In this document: in pieces, positions 1 through 6,401 of the stretch
Layout: every line of letters begins with the position of its first letter
Numbering within the stretch: the stretch's first letter is position 1
The notes under the pieces: model-generated
Told to the model about the DNA's origin: nothing
What the model saw: the letters and a program-made list of their open reading frames with translations, nothing else
Databases searched by the model: none
Translations under genes and position numbers: made by a program
NCBI GenBank assembly: GCA_039029915.1
Contig: JBCCFD010000331.1
Location: 1 to 9,416 of the forward strand
Length of the DNA: 9,416 bases
Direction: 5' to 3'
From: QQUD01 sp039029915
GTDB lineage: Bacteria > Chloroflexota > Anaerolineae > Promineifilales > Promineifilaceae

Positions 1-118
1 AGTTGGTGAAATCATCAATGGGTTGACACGCTTGAAATATGATGGCAAAGGGAGTTTGCTGCCTTATCAAATTGAAACCATCTTAAAAGGTGGGGTCACC
101 GGCGTTCACGGCGGCTAA
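1..118 (+). CDS. 3' end of an unidentified protein, truncated by the window start
   Basis: An open frame enters the window at base 2 and ends with TAA at 116-118, giving 38 visible C-terminal residues that end in VTGVHGG. The frame is read directly from the sequence. It is supported as a real gene end because a strong plus-strand intrinsic terminator follows 24 bases after the stop, and because nothing else would use that terminator. The piece is soluble in character, with a mixed charged/hydrophobic helix (EIINGLTRLKY) and a Gly-rich end. I do not recognise the family from this fragment and assign no function. It is convergent with the STAND gene. Confidence 0.6.
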   Translation, partial: VGEIINGLTRLKYDGKGSLLPYQIETILKGGVTGVHGG

Positions 119-141
119 TGCTTCAACTACATTTTGTTAGC

Positions 142-171
142 AAAAGGGTCTCTTTATGAGGCCCTTTTTTT
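142..171 (+). terminator. Intrinsic terminator shared by convergent genes
   Basis: AAAAGGGTCTC (142-152), a TTTAT loop, then GAGGCCCTTTT (158-168) form an 11 bp stem with one G-U pair, followed by a T-run to 171. It ends the plus-strand gene that stops at 118. On the minus strand the hairpin is followed by four T's, so it may also stop STAND transcription. The TAA stop of the STAND gene (154-156) lies in the loop/stem. Confidence 0.88.
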
Positions 172-2652
172 GATCACCTGCTGTAATCGCTTTTTTGTGC
201 GAACCGTTTGCGGGTGAGCATGCCCAAGCTTGCTCTGTCGAATATGAAGTGCCTGACCAAAGAACGTCATTGCCTCGTCCAGATTGCTTTCATCCTCAGC
301 TATAACGCCGAGATTAAAATTGATATTGGCCACGTTGAGATGTTTGCCATCTTGCATCACGACGTAAATGTCTTGGGCGCGATTAAGATCAACTTTTGCC
401 TCTTCGTGTGCTTTCAGCTTGATTTTAACATCCCCTAAGTTAATCAGGGAAACGGCCGTTTTTGGGTGAATCTCACCAAAAATCGTCAAATTAATATCCA
501 GCGCTTCTTCATAATAAGATTTAGACACCTCATATTTCTCTAAATCTCGCAAAACATACCCCATATTGTTAAAGCTCAAAACCGTTCTAGGATGATTAAC
601 ACCAAAAAGTGCTTTTCGCATGTCAAATGCGCTTTGAATAAAACCAAATCCCTCATTGGCTTTCTTCTGAATCGCCAAACACATGCCCAAATTATTCATA
701 AAATCAGCTTTTAAAGCATGCTTTTCAGGCAAAATCTTTTCCGCAATTGCTAAGGCATCTCTAAAATGACCCTCTGCTTCTGACAAACGCCCCTTCCTCA
801 AATACCAGCGGCCGAGTTCATTATAAGATTCGGCCGTGGCTGGATGGACCTTCTTACAAATAATTAGTCGTGCATTCAAGGCATCACTAAGGTAGCTATA
901 AGCTCTATCCATCTGGGTCATTTCGCGTAAAACAAATCCATAATTATGGTAGCTCTTCGCTTTCTCAAGTGAAAGCGGCTCATTTAACGCGTCAGACATC
1001 ATGACCGCCTGCTTAAAATAGGGGATTGCCCCTCGGAAATCTTCTACTTGTTTAAAATGCTCACCAATCTCATTACACAATCGAATATGATGTACATCAT
1101 GAGACATCTCATGCAAATCGACAATTGAGCGTAAGTGAACATGCCAGTCAAGCAAAGGCAAAGGTAACCCCTCTGCATTCACTCGGGATGCTTCAGCTAG
1201 CACCACCGACTGAATAATCGTTTTTGTTCTTTCAACTTCCTTTGGATTCAATTCTCGTACAAACTGCGCCACCAGCCGATGCATTCTGAGCATGCTTTGC
1301 TGATCAACCTCCACTAACCCTAATTCTAACAGTCGTGAAAATCCGCGATCAATTTTTAATAGGTGGGACTGCTCATCTTCATCAGCATTGATAGTCTTTG
1401 CTAATAGCTCAACCCAAATGGGTTCACCGGGTGCAAACTGTGCCGCGCGGATTAAAACGGTCTGTGCGTATTGATCCTCCTCGAGCTTTGAATCAAGTTG
1501 ATCGTAGCTTAACGCAAAAGTCCGCCTTATATTTTGCACATGCCGCGTTGGTGAAAGCCCGCCCAGCGACATCGAATCATGCTGGATAGAAGGCTCTTTT
1601 TTGAGCCACTCTAAATACATTTCGGGTGAAATTGTCCGCTGGTATCTTTTCAGGTAGCGCCCAGCCATGTGTAATGCCAACGGTAAATCCCCAATTTCAT
1701 GCGCAATCTGATCCAAAACAGGATGATTCGAAGGTTGTTCAAGCTCCAAAAGACGACTCAACAAAGCAACACTCTCATGCCGGTACAGCACCGGCATTGG
1801 AATCAGCTTGACATTCAAAGCCGTGTCCCATTCGGAGCGCCGACTCGTCATCAATATTCGACAGCCACCCGAGGCAGGCCGCCACTCTTCAAGCAGCTCT
1901 TGCTCTTCGCAGTTATCAAATATGATCAATCTTGGCGTTGTTTTTTGCCATGATGAGCGCACCATTTGGAGCTGACTTTCTAAGGAGAGCGCGAAAAAAT
2001 TGGGCGCTAAATTTAATGCACCCGGTCCACCGCATTTTGCAACTTGCTGAGCAATCGACTCTGGTTCTTCAAAGTTGATCCAAAAAACACCACCAGCAAA
2101 ATATTGACCGTATCGGTGAACAAATTCGCTGGCAAGCTGAGTTTTGCCGATTCCCCCAAGACCGCACAAAGTCACGATTTGATGCTGGTGAGAAAGAGGG
2201 GCTTCGTGATCCGTAAAATGATTGGCGATATCTAGGACTGTTTGTGAACGGCCCACAAACAGTTGATTAGGAGCAAGGGTCATGATTGAGCCAGTCGGTA
2301 AAGCCGCCATTTTCGGCAATTTTTCTGTGGGTAGGCTCAAAATTTCACTAAATGAAGGGGTGTACAGATTGTTTAAAAAGGAGCGCGGCGCAAGATGATT
2401 GCCTGCTAGCAAAAAATCAGTCATCCATTCACGGCTTCGGTTCGTTTTCTGGTGAATAACTGCGGCGATCGTTTCTAAATCTTCAACAGAATGTGGCAAG
2501 TTCCCTTTACGCCAATGTTCAATTAAAGACCCTTTTTTGCCGATTGATTCACCCAATTCGTGCTGGATTTCTTTAATGGATTTATCTTCAAGCGCTTTAA
2601 TTCGATAAATCGCCTCTGTTAAGTACTGCTTAAATAAGTTTTCAGATGTCAT
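154..2652 (-). CDS. STAND-family NTPase: HTH-like N-terminus, NB-ARC domain, C-terminal TPR repeats
   Basis: This is an 832-residue protein with three parts. Residues 1-90 form a helical HTH/XRE-like domain (IEHWRKGNLP, SREWMTDFLLAGNH), a type often found at the front of Chloroflexota STAND proteins. Residues 131-465 are an NB-ARC-type ATPase: LFVGR entry motif at 131-135, Walker A GLGGIGKT at 164-171, Walker B RLIIFDN at 241-247, sensor-like RILMTSRR at 265-272, GDLPLALHMAG (the GLPL equivalent) at 321-331, and a winged-helix MHRLV at 457-461 (the MHD equivalent). From about 525 to the end are TPR repeats of the kinesin-light-chain type (HPATAESYNELG, HPRTVLSFNNMG, HPKTAVSLINLG), usually ligand- or partner-sensing. 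STAND proteins act as NTP-dependent switches that oligomerise on sensing a signal; some are regulators and some are anti-phage sensors. No toxic effector domain (nuclease, TIR, protease) is visible, which slightly favours a regulator. The ATG has no clear Shine-Dalgarno, and an in-frame TAA upstream with no other ATG leaves it as the only plausible start. The gene is monocistronic. Confidence 0.9.
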   Translation of the reverse strand: MTSENLFKQYLTEAIYRIKALEDKSIKEIQHELGESIGKKGSLIEHWRKGNLPHSVEDLETIAAVIHQKTNRSREWMTDFLLAGNHLAPRSFLNNLYTPSFSEILSLPTEKLPKMAALPTGSIMTLAPNQLFVGRSQTVLDIANHFTDHEAPLSHQHQIVTLCGLGGIGKTQLASEFVHRYGQYFAGGVFWINFEEPESIAQQVAKCGGPGALNLAPNFFALSLESQLQMVRSSWQKTTPRLIIFDNCEEQELLEEWRPASGGCRILMTSRRSEWDTALNVKLIPMPVLYRHESVALLSRLLELEQPSNHPVLDQIAHEIGDLPLALHMAGRYLKRYQRTISPEMYLEWLKKEPSIQHDSMSLGGLSPTRHVQNIRRTFALSYDQLDSKLEEDQYAQTVLIRAAQFAPGEPIWVELLAKTINADEDEQSHLLKIDRGFSRLLELGLVEVDQQSMLRMHRLVAQFVRELNPKEVERTKTIIQSVVLAEASRVNAEGLPLPLLDWHVHLRSIVDLHEMSHDVHHIRLCNEIGEHFKQVEDFRGAIPYFKQAVMMSDALNEPLSLEKAKSYHNYGFVLREMTQMDRAYSYLSDALNARLIICKKVHPATAESYNELGRWYLRKGRLSEAEGHFRDALAIAEKILPEKHALKADFMNNLGMCLAIQKKANEGFGFIQSAFDMRKALFGVNHPRTVLSFNNMGYVLRDLEKYEVSKSYYEEALDINLTIFGEIHPKTAVSLINLGDVKIKLKAHEEAKVDLNRAQDIYVVMQDGKHLNVANINFNLGVIAEDESNLDEAMTFFGQALHIRQSKLGHAHPQTVRTKKRLQQVIKKRAS

Positions 2653-2669
2653 GAGATCATCGGCGTTGT

Positions 2670-2721
2670 GTAATTGACAATGATTTTATAAGGAGGTGCG
2701 GTTTTAATTTCTGTCAATTAC
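2670..2721 (-). promoter_or_regulatory. Operator-like inverted repeat over a candidate STAND promoter
   Basis: GTAATTGACA (2670-2679) and TGTCAATTAC (2712-2721) are perfect 10 bp arms separated by 32 bp, centred about 43 bases upstream of the STAND start codon. Read on the minus strand, the distal arm supplies TTGACA (2717-2712). An AT-rich TATAAA (2690-2685) follows 21 bases later, a long spacer that would make a weak or regulator-dependent promoter. Autoregulation through the HTH-like N-terminus of the STAND protein is an inference. Confidence 0.45.
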
Positions 2722-2803
2722 CGGGTAAATCATGTGTGTTAACGGCCGTATATTGCCGTCTTTTGTGATTTACAAACCCTTATCGTTCGTTTGTTCCAAA
2801 TGC

Positions 2804-2832
2804 ATTATACATTGATTTTTACGCGTTCCGAA
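2804..2832 (-). promoter_or_regulatory. Candidate upstream promoter for the STAND gene
   Basis: On the minus strand a perfect TATAAT (2809-2804) lies 17 bases after TTCGGA (2832-2827), a partial -35 match. The -35 overlaps the dyad TTCCGA-ATTC-TCGGAA (2826-2841). Transcription from here would leave a leader of about 145 bases that contains the 2670-2721 inverted repeat. Only the -10 is strong. Confidence 0.35.
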
Positions 2833-2908
2833 TTCTCGGAATCGCTTCCATGCAAATCATAAAAAATGTCATGTAGTATGTATTTGTGATCGTATCACTG
2901 GTTTTGCT

Positions 2909-3056
2909 GTTTATGAGTGATCATAAACAACTTTTATGAAATCTCATTAGGCTGAACGAGTGGTGAAGTTGCAAGAAGAATTTCGCGGTGGTTGCGAAAT
3001 CGCTTCGTTGGGGTTATTGAGGTAATCAGCGATAAAACTGATTACCTCATTTTTTT
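2909..3056 (+). ncRNA. Possible small structured RNA ending at an orphan terminator
   Basis: Two or three hairpins (2909-2928, 2980-3000, 3018-3049) precede a T-run on the plus strand, where no protein gene lies upstream; the neighbours on both sides are on the minus strand. A plus-strand terminator with no gene implies a plus-strand transcript, and a small RNA is the simplest candidate. The 5' end is a guess, and I found no good -10/-35 pair. It matches no RNA family that I recognise. Confidence 0.22.
3018..3056 (+). terminator. Strong intrinsic terminator without an associated gene
   Basis: TGAGGTAATCAG (3018-3029) pairs perfectly with CTGATTACCTCA (3038-3049) around the loop CGATAAAA, followed by seven T's (3050-3056). 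The T-run makes it directional for plus-strand transcription. On the minus strand, where rfbB transcription arrives, the hairpin is followed by AATAACCCC and not by T's, so it would be a poor terminator for rfbB. Confidence 0.8.
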
Positions 3057-3183
3057 GCGGGCTGCTCAAGAAGTCAGGCGGTTTAAATTTTCATCAATCC
3101 TCAAGAGCGAGCTACTGTTTCGCTTCCCATGAGGTGATGCTGGACAAAATGGTAGTTTAGACAATGTCTAACTTTGCTTGCGC

Positions 3184-4209
3184 CTAGCTCGTCTCAGCTA
3201 ATCTTTCACCATACTGGGCTTTGTAATACTCTTTAAAATCACCCTCTTTAATTTTGCGCCACCACCACTCGTTGTCACGATACCACTCTGCCGTTTTGCG
3301 AACGGCTTCTTGGCCAGTGTGGCGTGGTTCCCAACCGAGTGCACCAATCTTATCTAAATGAAGGCTATAGCGACGGTCATGCCCTGGACGGTCTGCCACG
3401 TGACGGATTAAAGATTGAGGGCGATCTAATGTTTCAAGCAAGATTTGGATCATTTCAATATTTTCCATCTCTTCGCCAGTGCCCACGTTGTAGATTTCAC
3501 CCATTTCACCTTTGTGCAACACAACATCAATTGCCTCGCAGTGATCAACGACATATTGATACTCCCGCATTTGACGACCGTCTCCATAAACGGGGAGAGG
3601 TTGCTCATCAAGGGCGTTGGTTGAGAAGAGAGGCACTACTTTTTCAGGATATTGGAACGGCCCAATATTATTAGAACCGCGCGTAATTGTTGTGGGCATG
3701 TTGTAGGTTACAAAGTAGCTGTTTACCAGGAGGTCGGCGCTCGCCTTACTGGCTGAATAAGGGCTACGGGGGTCAAGTTTATCCCCTTCGCGGCTTGATT
3801 GTCCGTGAGGAATATGTCCATAAACCTCGTCGGTTGAAATTTGATGATAGCGCTCGAGGTTAAATTTGCGGGCGACCTCTAACAAAACGTAGGTGCCGTA
3901 AACGCTGGTTTGGATGAAGGCATCGGGGTTCATGATGGACCGATCGACGTGAGTTTCAGCAGCAAAATTGACGATGGTATCGATTTCATACTCTTGCACT
4001 GCTTTCTCAACGGCCGTTGCGTCGCAAATGTCCCCCTGCACGAAGTGATAACGGCCGTTATCCTCTACCGATTTCAAATTGTCCAGATTACCTGCATAGG
4101 TTAATTTATCATATACCACAATGTGATAATCTGAATATTGCTCAAGCATATATTGAACAAAGTTTGACCCAATAAATCCGGCACCGCCGGTCACTAACAA
4201 GTTTTTCAC
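3184..4209 (-). CDS. rfbB: dTDP-glucose 4,6-dehydratase
   Basis: This is a 341-residue, full-length extended short-chain dehydrogenase/reductase that converts dTDP-D-glucose to dTDP-4-keto-6-deoxy-D-glucose in the cytoplasm, the second step toward dTDP-L-rhamnose and other deoxysugars of surface polysaccharide. The NAD-binding TGGAGFIGSN is at 7-16, YDKLTYAGNL at 33-42, the catalytic Thr-Asp-Glu in STDEVYG at 125-131, and YSASK with the Tyr151/Lys155 pair at 151-155. Substrate-loop SNNIGPFQYPEK is at 179-190. The start is GTG (4209-4207): an AAGGTG Shine-Dalgarno lies seven bases upstream, and the next Met (residue 21) would remove the Rossmann glycines. The rest of the pathway (rmlA, rmlC, rmlD) is absent here, so the gene stands alone, divergent from the phosphoesterase. 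It carries two AACGGCCGTT palindromes only 41 bases apart. Confidence 0.96.
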   Translation of the reverse strand: MKNLLVTGGAGFIGSNFVQYMLEQYSDYHIVVYDKLTYAGNLDNLKSVEDNGRYHFVQGDICDATAVEKAVQEYEIDTIVNFAAETHVDRSIMNPDAFIQTSVYGTYVLLEVARKFNLERYHQISTDEVYGHIPHGQSSREGDKLDPRSPYSASKASADLLVNSYFVTYNMPTTITRGSNNIGPFQYPEKVVPLFSTNALDEQPLPVYGDGRQMREYQYVVDHCEAIDVVLHKGEMGEIYNVGTGEEMENIEMIQILLETLDRPQSLIRHVADRPGHDRRYSLHLDKIGALGWEPRHTGQEAVRKTAEWYRDNEWWWRKIKEGDFKEYYKAQYGERLAETS

Positions 4210-4232
4210 GTTTCTACACCTTTTTTATCGCT

Positions 4233-4272
4233 CAATCACATCTATTTAAATTTAATTGTGTGATTGGCTCAA
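4233..4272 (-). promoter_or_regulatory. Candidate rfbB promoter with flanking inverted repeat
   Basis: On the minus strand TTGAGC (4272-4267) and TTAAAT (4249-4244) are spaced 17 bases apart, giving a leader of about 30 bases before the GTG. The perfect 8 bp arms CAATCACA (4233-4240) and TGTGATTG (4259-4266) bracket the -10 and the predicted start site, as a repressor operator would. The promoter match is moderate and the operator role is inferred. Confidence 0.4.
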
Positions 4273-4461
4273 GATAGTTTGGTAAGTGGATTTTGTAGAT
4301 GGGAAAGAAAAGCGTTGACTCTGATACTTTTTCACAATCGTTTCTTCTACTTACAGAAATCACAAATTACGAGGGAGGTTGTCTGATATTCATGTGATAA
4401 AAATGCTTCATCTCTTCAATTTATGGCAGTAAAGTAAGGAGCATTTTAGCGGAATCAAACA

Positions 4462-4491
4462 TTTCAGCCAATGCCTCTCCTATGCTATACT
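4462..4491 (+). promoter_or_regulatory. Extended -10 promoter for the metallophosphoesterase
   Basis: TGCTATACT (4483-4491) is an extended -10 (TGn plus TATACT). A weak -35, TTTCAG (4462-4467), lies 18 bases upstream, as is normal for extended -10 promoters. Transcription would begin near 4498, leaving a leader of about 165 bases. The inverted repeat 4400-4447 lies upstream, where an activator might bind. Confidence 0.5.
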
Positions 4492-4662
4492 CGTGGGCAA
4501 AATTTCCAAAAAAGCATAAGCCTATAAAGGTTCAACAAAAACTCACCATCGGAATGTGCCCATCAAGTTTACTTTTAAACCCATGCGTGAAATCTTACGA
4601 TTTTGCGCCGACATTTCGATGATTTGGCACTGTTTTGGGAAAGAGAATGAGGAATCCACCGT

Positions 4663-6255
4663 ATGTCTGCCGAATTTAACTATTTGTTTGTTAGTGATCT
4701 ACATTTAAGCGAAGGAGTCAGCCAGCAAACGGGCAAAACGCATAGGAATGAGGACTTTTTTCACGATGATGCCTTTGCCCAGTTTATCAACTACCACGTT
4801 CATTTAAGCCGGGACCCAAATCAAGCCTCAACCTATCAAACGCCGTGGAAACTTGTAATTAACGGGGATATTTTTGATTTTTTACAAGTTGTTTCCTTGC
4901 CAGATATGGAAGATGAACAGCTGGTGCTAAATGTGATGAATGCAGCCGGTCGACCAATTTCTAAACACCAGAATCTAACAGAAAATAAATCAAAATATGG
5001 GCTTGGTACCTCTGAGCCTGAAATTGTGTGGAAGCTCAAACACATTAGCCAAGGCCATCCCTCTTTTTTTCAAGCGTTAGGCTGGTTTGTGGCAAACGGT
5101 AACCAGATTGTGATGATGAAGGGGAACCATGATGTTGAGCTGTTTTGGCCAGCGGTGCAAACGTGCATGCACTATATTTTGGCAAACGCCTATGCTGATT
5201 GGCGGACCAATGCTTTGGCTGGGGATAGTTGGCCGCTGACTCTTTTTGATGATCTACCAGAAACAATCTCGTCTACTGAAGTCGCAACGGCCGTTTCTTT
5301 CCCTCCCAACTATTACCTCGAAGAAGGCCTCTTTTACGCCGAACACGGCTGTCAGTATGATCCTTCAAACTGGTTCCCCAACTTTACTGACCCCCGCTTA
5401 CCCAGCGACAAAGAGTACTTAGAACTCCCCTTTGGCTCACTGTTTGTGCGCTACTTTTTTAACGGTATTGAAACAGTGCATCCGTTTGCAGACAATATGA
5501 AGCCGATGTCGCGCTACGCCTTTTGGCTGCTGCAAAACGCCCCGAGCGCCACATTCCAGTTCTTATTCACCTTGGTTCCGGGCTATCTGGCGGCTATATG
5601 GCAAGTTCAAAAGAAAATGCGCAACGCCTCAAATGAAAATAGGCAATCGCCTGAAAATGATTTCGAACGGTATTTATTTAGCATCCAAAAATCGATTCGA
5701 GATTGGATGGTTAGTGGAGGCAGAAGAACCACAATCATGATGATTTTTGCGATATTAGTTCGCGTGGGGTCTATCGTCCTGTTTTTGAACGCCTTCCGCT
5801 TGCTCGTTGCCAGCAGCTTCTTGTGGATGGGAGCAAACTTCCTTGGTGGTTTTTTGGTGCAGGTGTTTAGCTCATATCTTTTAGACTCTTTGGATTCTCT
5901 TTTCGCGGAGCCTTTCCTGCTGCGGGGGGCTAAGCAAATTTGCGCCGTACTAAACAGCCATCAGCCGGACACGTTTTCGGCCGTACCGTATCTCATTTTC
6001 GGGCACGATCACGCCTCAAAGGTTGAGCAAATACATGCAGAGTCGGGCCAACCCGCCCCTGATTACAAACAGTGGTATATCAACACCGGCACGTGGGGCC
6101 CCATCTTTAGTGAGGAAGATCGGCTGTTACGAGATGTGGAACAATTAACTTACTTCATGCTTCTGACAAAAAATCTTGACTCCAATAAAAAACCGCAGCT
6201 GCTTCATTGGCCGGTCAGTGGGGAACGGCCGTTGAAGGTGCGGTTGTTTGAGTAA
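4663..6255 (+). CDS. Calcineurin-like metallophosphoesterase with a membrane insert
   Basis: This 530-residue protein has all the metal-binding motifs of the calcineurin-like/LpxH phosphoesterases: SDLH (Asp12, His14), NGD (Asp69), GNHD (Asn155, His156), EHG (His228) and GHDH (His448, His450), then NTGTW at 474-478, common after the last motif in LpxH-like enzymes. These enzymes hydrolyse phosphomonoesters, phosphodiesters or nucleoside-diphosphate linkages with two metal ions. Between His228 and GHDH lie about 220 extra residues with hydrophobic segments near 296-316, 357-378 and 383-404, so the catalytic site should sit against the membrane. Typical LpxH is about 240 residues. The ATG is preceded by GAGG about ten bases upstream. 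A lipid-linked or membrane-proximal diphosphate substrate is an inference; the true substrate is unknown. It is monocistronic and convergent with nudC. Confidence 0.87.
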   Translation: MSAEFNYLFVSDLHLSEGVSQQTGKTHRNEDFFHDDAFAQFINYHVHLSRDPNQASTYQTPWKLVINGDIFDFLQVVSLPDMEDEQLVLNVMNAAGRPISKHQNLTENKSKYGLGTSEPEIVWKLKHISQGHPSFFQALGWFVANGNQIVMMKGNHDVELFWPAVQTCMHYILANAYADWRTNALAGDSWPLTLFDDLPETISSTEVATAVSFPPNYYLEEGLFYAEHGCQYDPSNWFPNFTDPRLPSDKEYLELPFGSLFVRYFFNGIETVHPFADNMKPMSRYAFWLLQNAPSATFQFLFTLVPGYLAAIWQVQKKMRNASNENRQSPENDFERYLFSIQKSIRDWMVSGGRRTTIMMIFAILVRVGSIVLFLNAFRLLVASSFLWMGANFLGGFLVQVFSSYLLDSLDSLFAEPFLLRGAKQICAVLNSHQPDTFSAVPYLIFGHDHASKVEQIHAESGQPAPDYKQWYINTGTWGPIFSEEDRLLRDVEQLTYFMLLTKNLDSNKKPQLLHWPVSGERPLKVRLFE

Positions 6256-6279
6256 GCGGGGGAATTAGGTTATTGGGGG

Positions 6280-6304
6280 ATTGGTTATTGGTTAATAATC
6301 CAAT
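6280..6304. terminator. Hairpin after the phosphoesterase, a weak terminator candidate
   Basis: ATTGGTTATT (6280-6289) pairs with AATAA-T-CCAAT (6294-6304) around a GGTT loop, giving 10 pairs and one bulged T. It sits 25 bases after the phosphoesterase stop. There is no T-run, so it may be a transcript-end stabiliser or part of the repeat GGTTATTG, which occurs at 6268-6275 and again at 6283-6290. Confidence 0.35.
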
Positions 6305-6308
6305 ACAA

Positions 6309-6397
6309 GGTGCCTGAGCTTGTCAAAGGCTTCACCCCTGTATTTACATTACTAGGTTGCTTATGCTTCCCCAGCTTTGGCTTCGACAGGTTCAGCC
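6309..6397. repeat. Inverted pair of REP-like palindromic elements
   Basis: CTGAGCTTGTCAAAG (6314-6328) and CTTCGACAGGTTCAG (6381-6395) are inverted copies of one unit, matching at 12 of 15 positions. Each copy is also imperfectly palindromic at its edges (GGTG/CACC and GCCT/AGGC around the first, GGCT/AGCC around the second). A consensus close to CTGAGCTTGTCGAAG is a widely scattered intergenic repeat in several bacterial phyla, as far as I recall. The pair fills the spacer between the convergent phosphoesterase and nudC genes and ends four bases from the nudC stop. Confidence 0.6.
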
Positions 6398-6401
6398 GCC
6401 G

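Larger units (their letters stand above)
2653..3183. other. 531 bp intergenic region dense in dyad symmetries
   Basis: No convincing coding frame was found on either strand. It holds the inverted repeat 2670-2721, one intergenic AACGGCCGTA (2741-2750), a bulged hairpin at 2823-2845, GTGAT-CGT-ATCAC (2886-2898), GTTTATG-N6-CATAAAC (2909-2928), ATTTCGC-N7-GCGAAAT (2980-3000) and the terminator hairpin 3018-3056. The stretch 3057-3183, next to the rfbB stop, shows only a weak dyad, TTAGAC-AAT-GTCTAA (3157-3171), with no T-run. Confidence 0.6.
4210..4662. other. 453 bp divergent intergenic region
   Basis: This is the shared upstream region of rfbB (minus) and the metallophosphoesterase (plus). 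It holds the rfbB promoter/operator candidate at 4233-4272, an 8 bp inverted repeat AAAATGCT (4400-4407) / AGCATTTT (4440-4447), and the plus-strand extended -10 at 4483-4491. The 160-base stretch from 4498 to 4662 would be the phosphoesterase leader. No convincing gene lies within it. Confidence 0.5.

Noticed and set aside
2469..2476. Cyanobacterial HIP1 octamer GCGATCGC
   Set aside because: Only a one-base variant (GCGATCGT) occurs; the iterated palindrome here is AACGGCCGTT, so this is not HIP1 itself.
2691..2697. AGGAGGT resembling a strong plus-strand Shine-Dalgarno
   Set aside because: No start codon lies at a proper distance; the nearest ATG (2731) is over 30 bases away and opens only 27 codons. 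It sits in the loop of the inverted repeat.
2960..3025. 21-residue plus-strand frame starting GTG GTG and ending inside the orphan terminator stem
   Set aside because: It has no Shine-Dalgarno, no family resemblance and overlaps the terminator; a noncoding transcript explains the terminator as well.
3157..3171. Small dyad TTAGAC-AAT-GTCTAA after rfbB as a terminator
   Set aside because: Only six base pairs and no T-run on the minus strand; too weak to call.
4554..4622. 22-codon upstream open frame in the phosphoesterase leader
   Set aside because: It has no Shine-Dalgarno and no recognisable peptide features; a short frame of this size is expected by chance.
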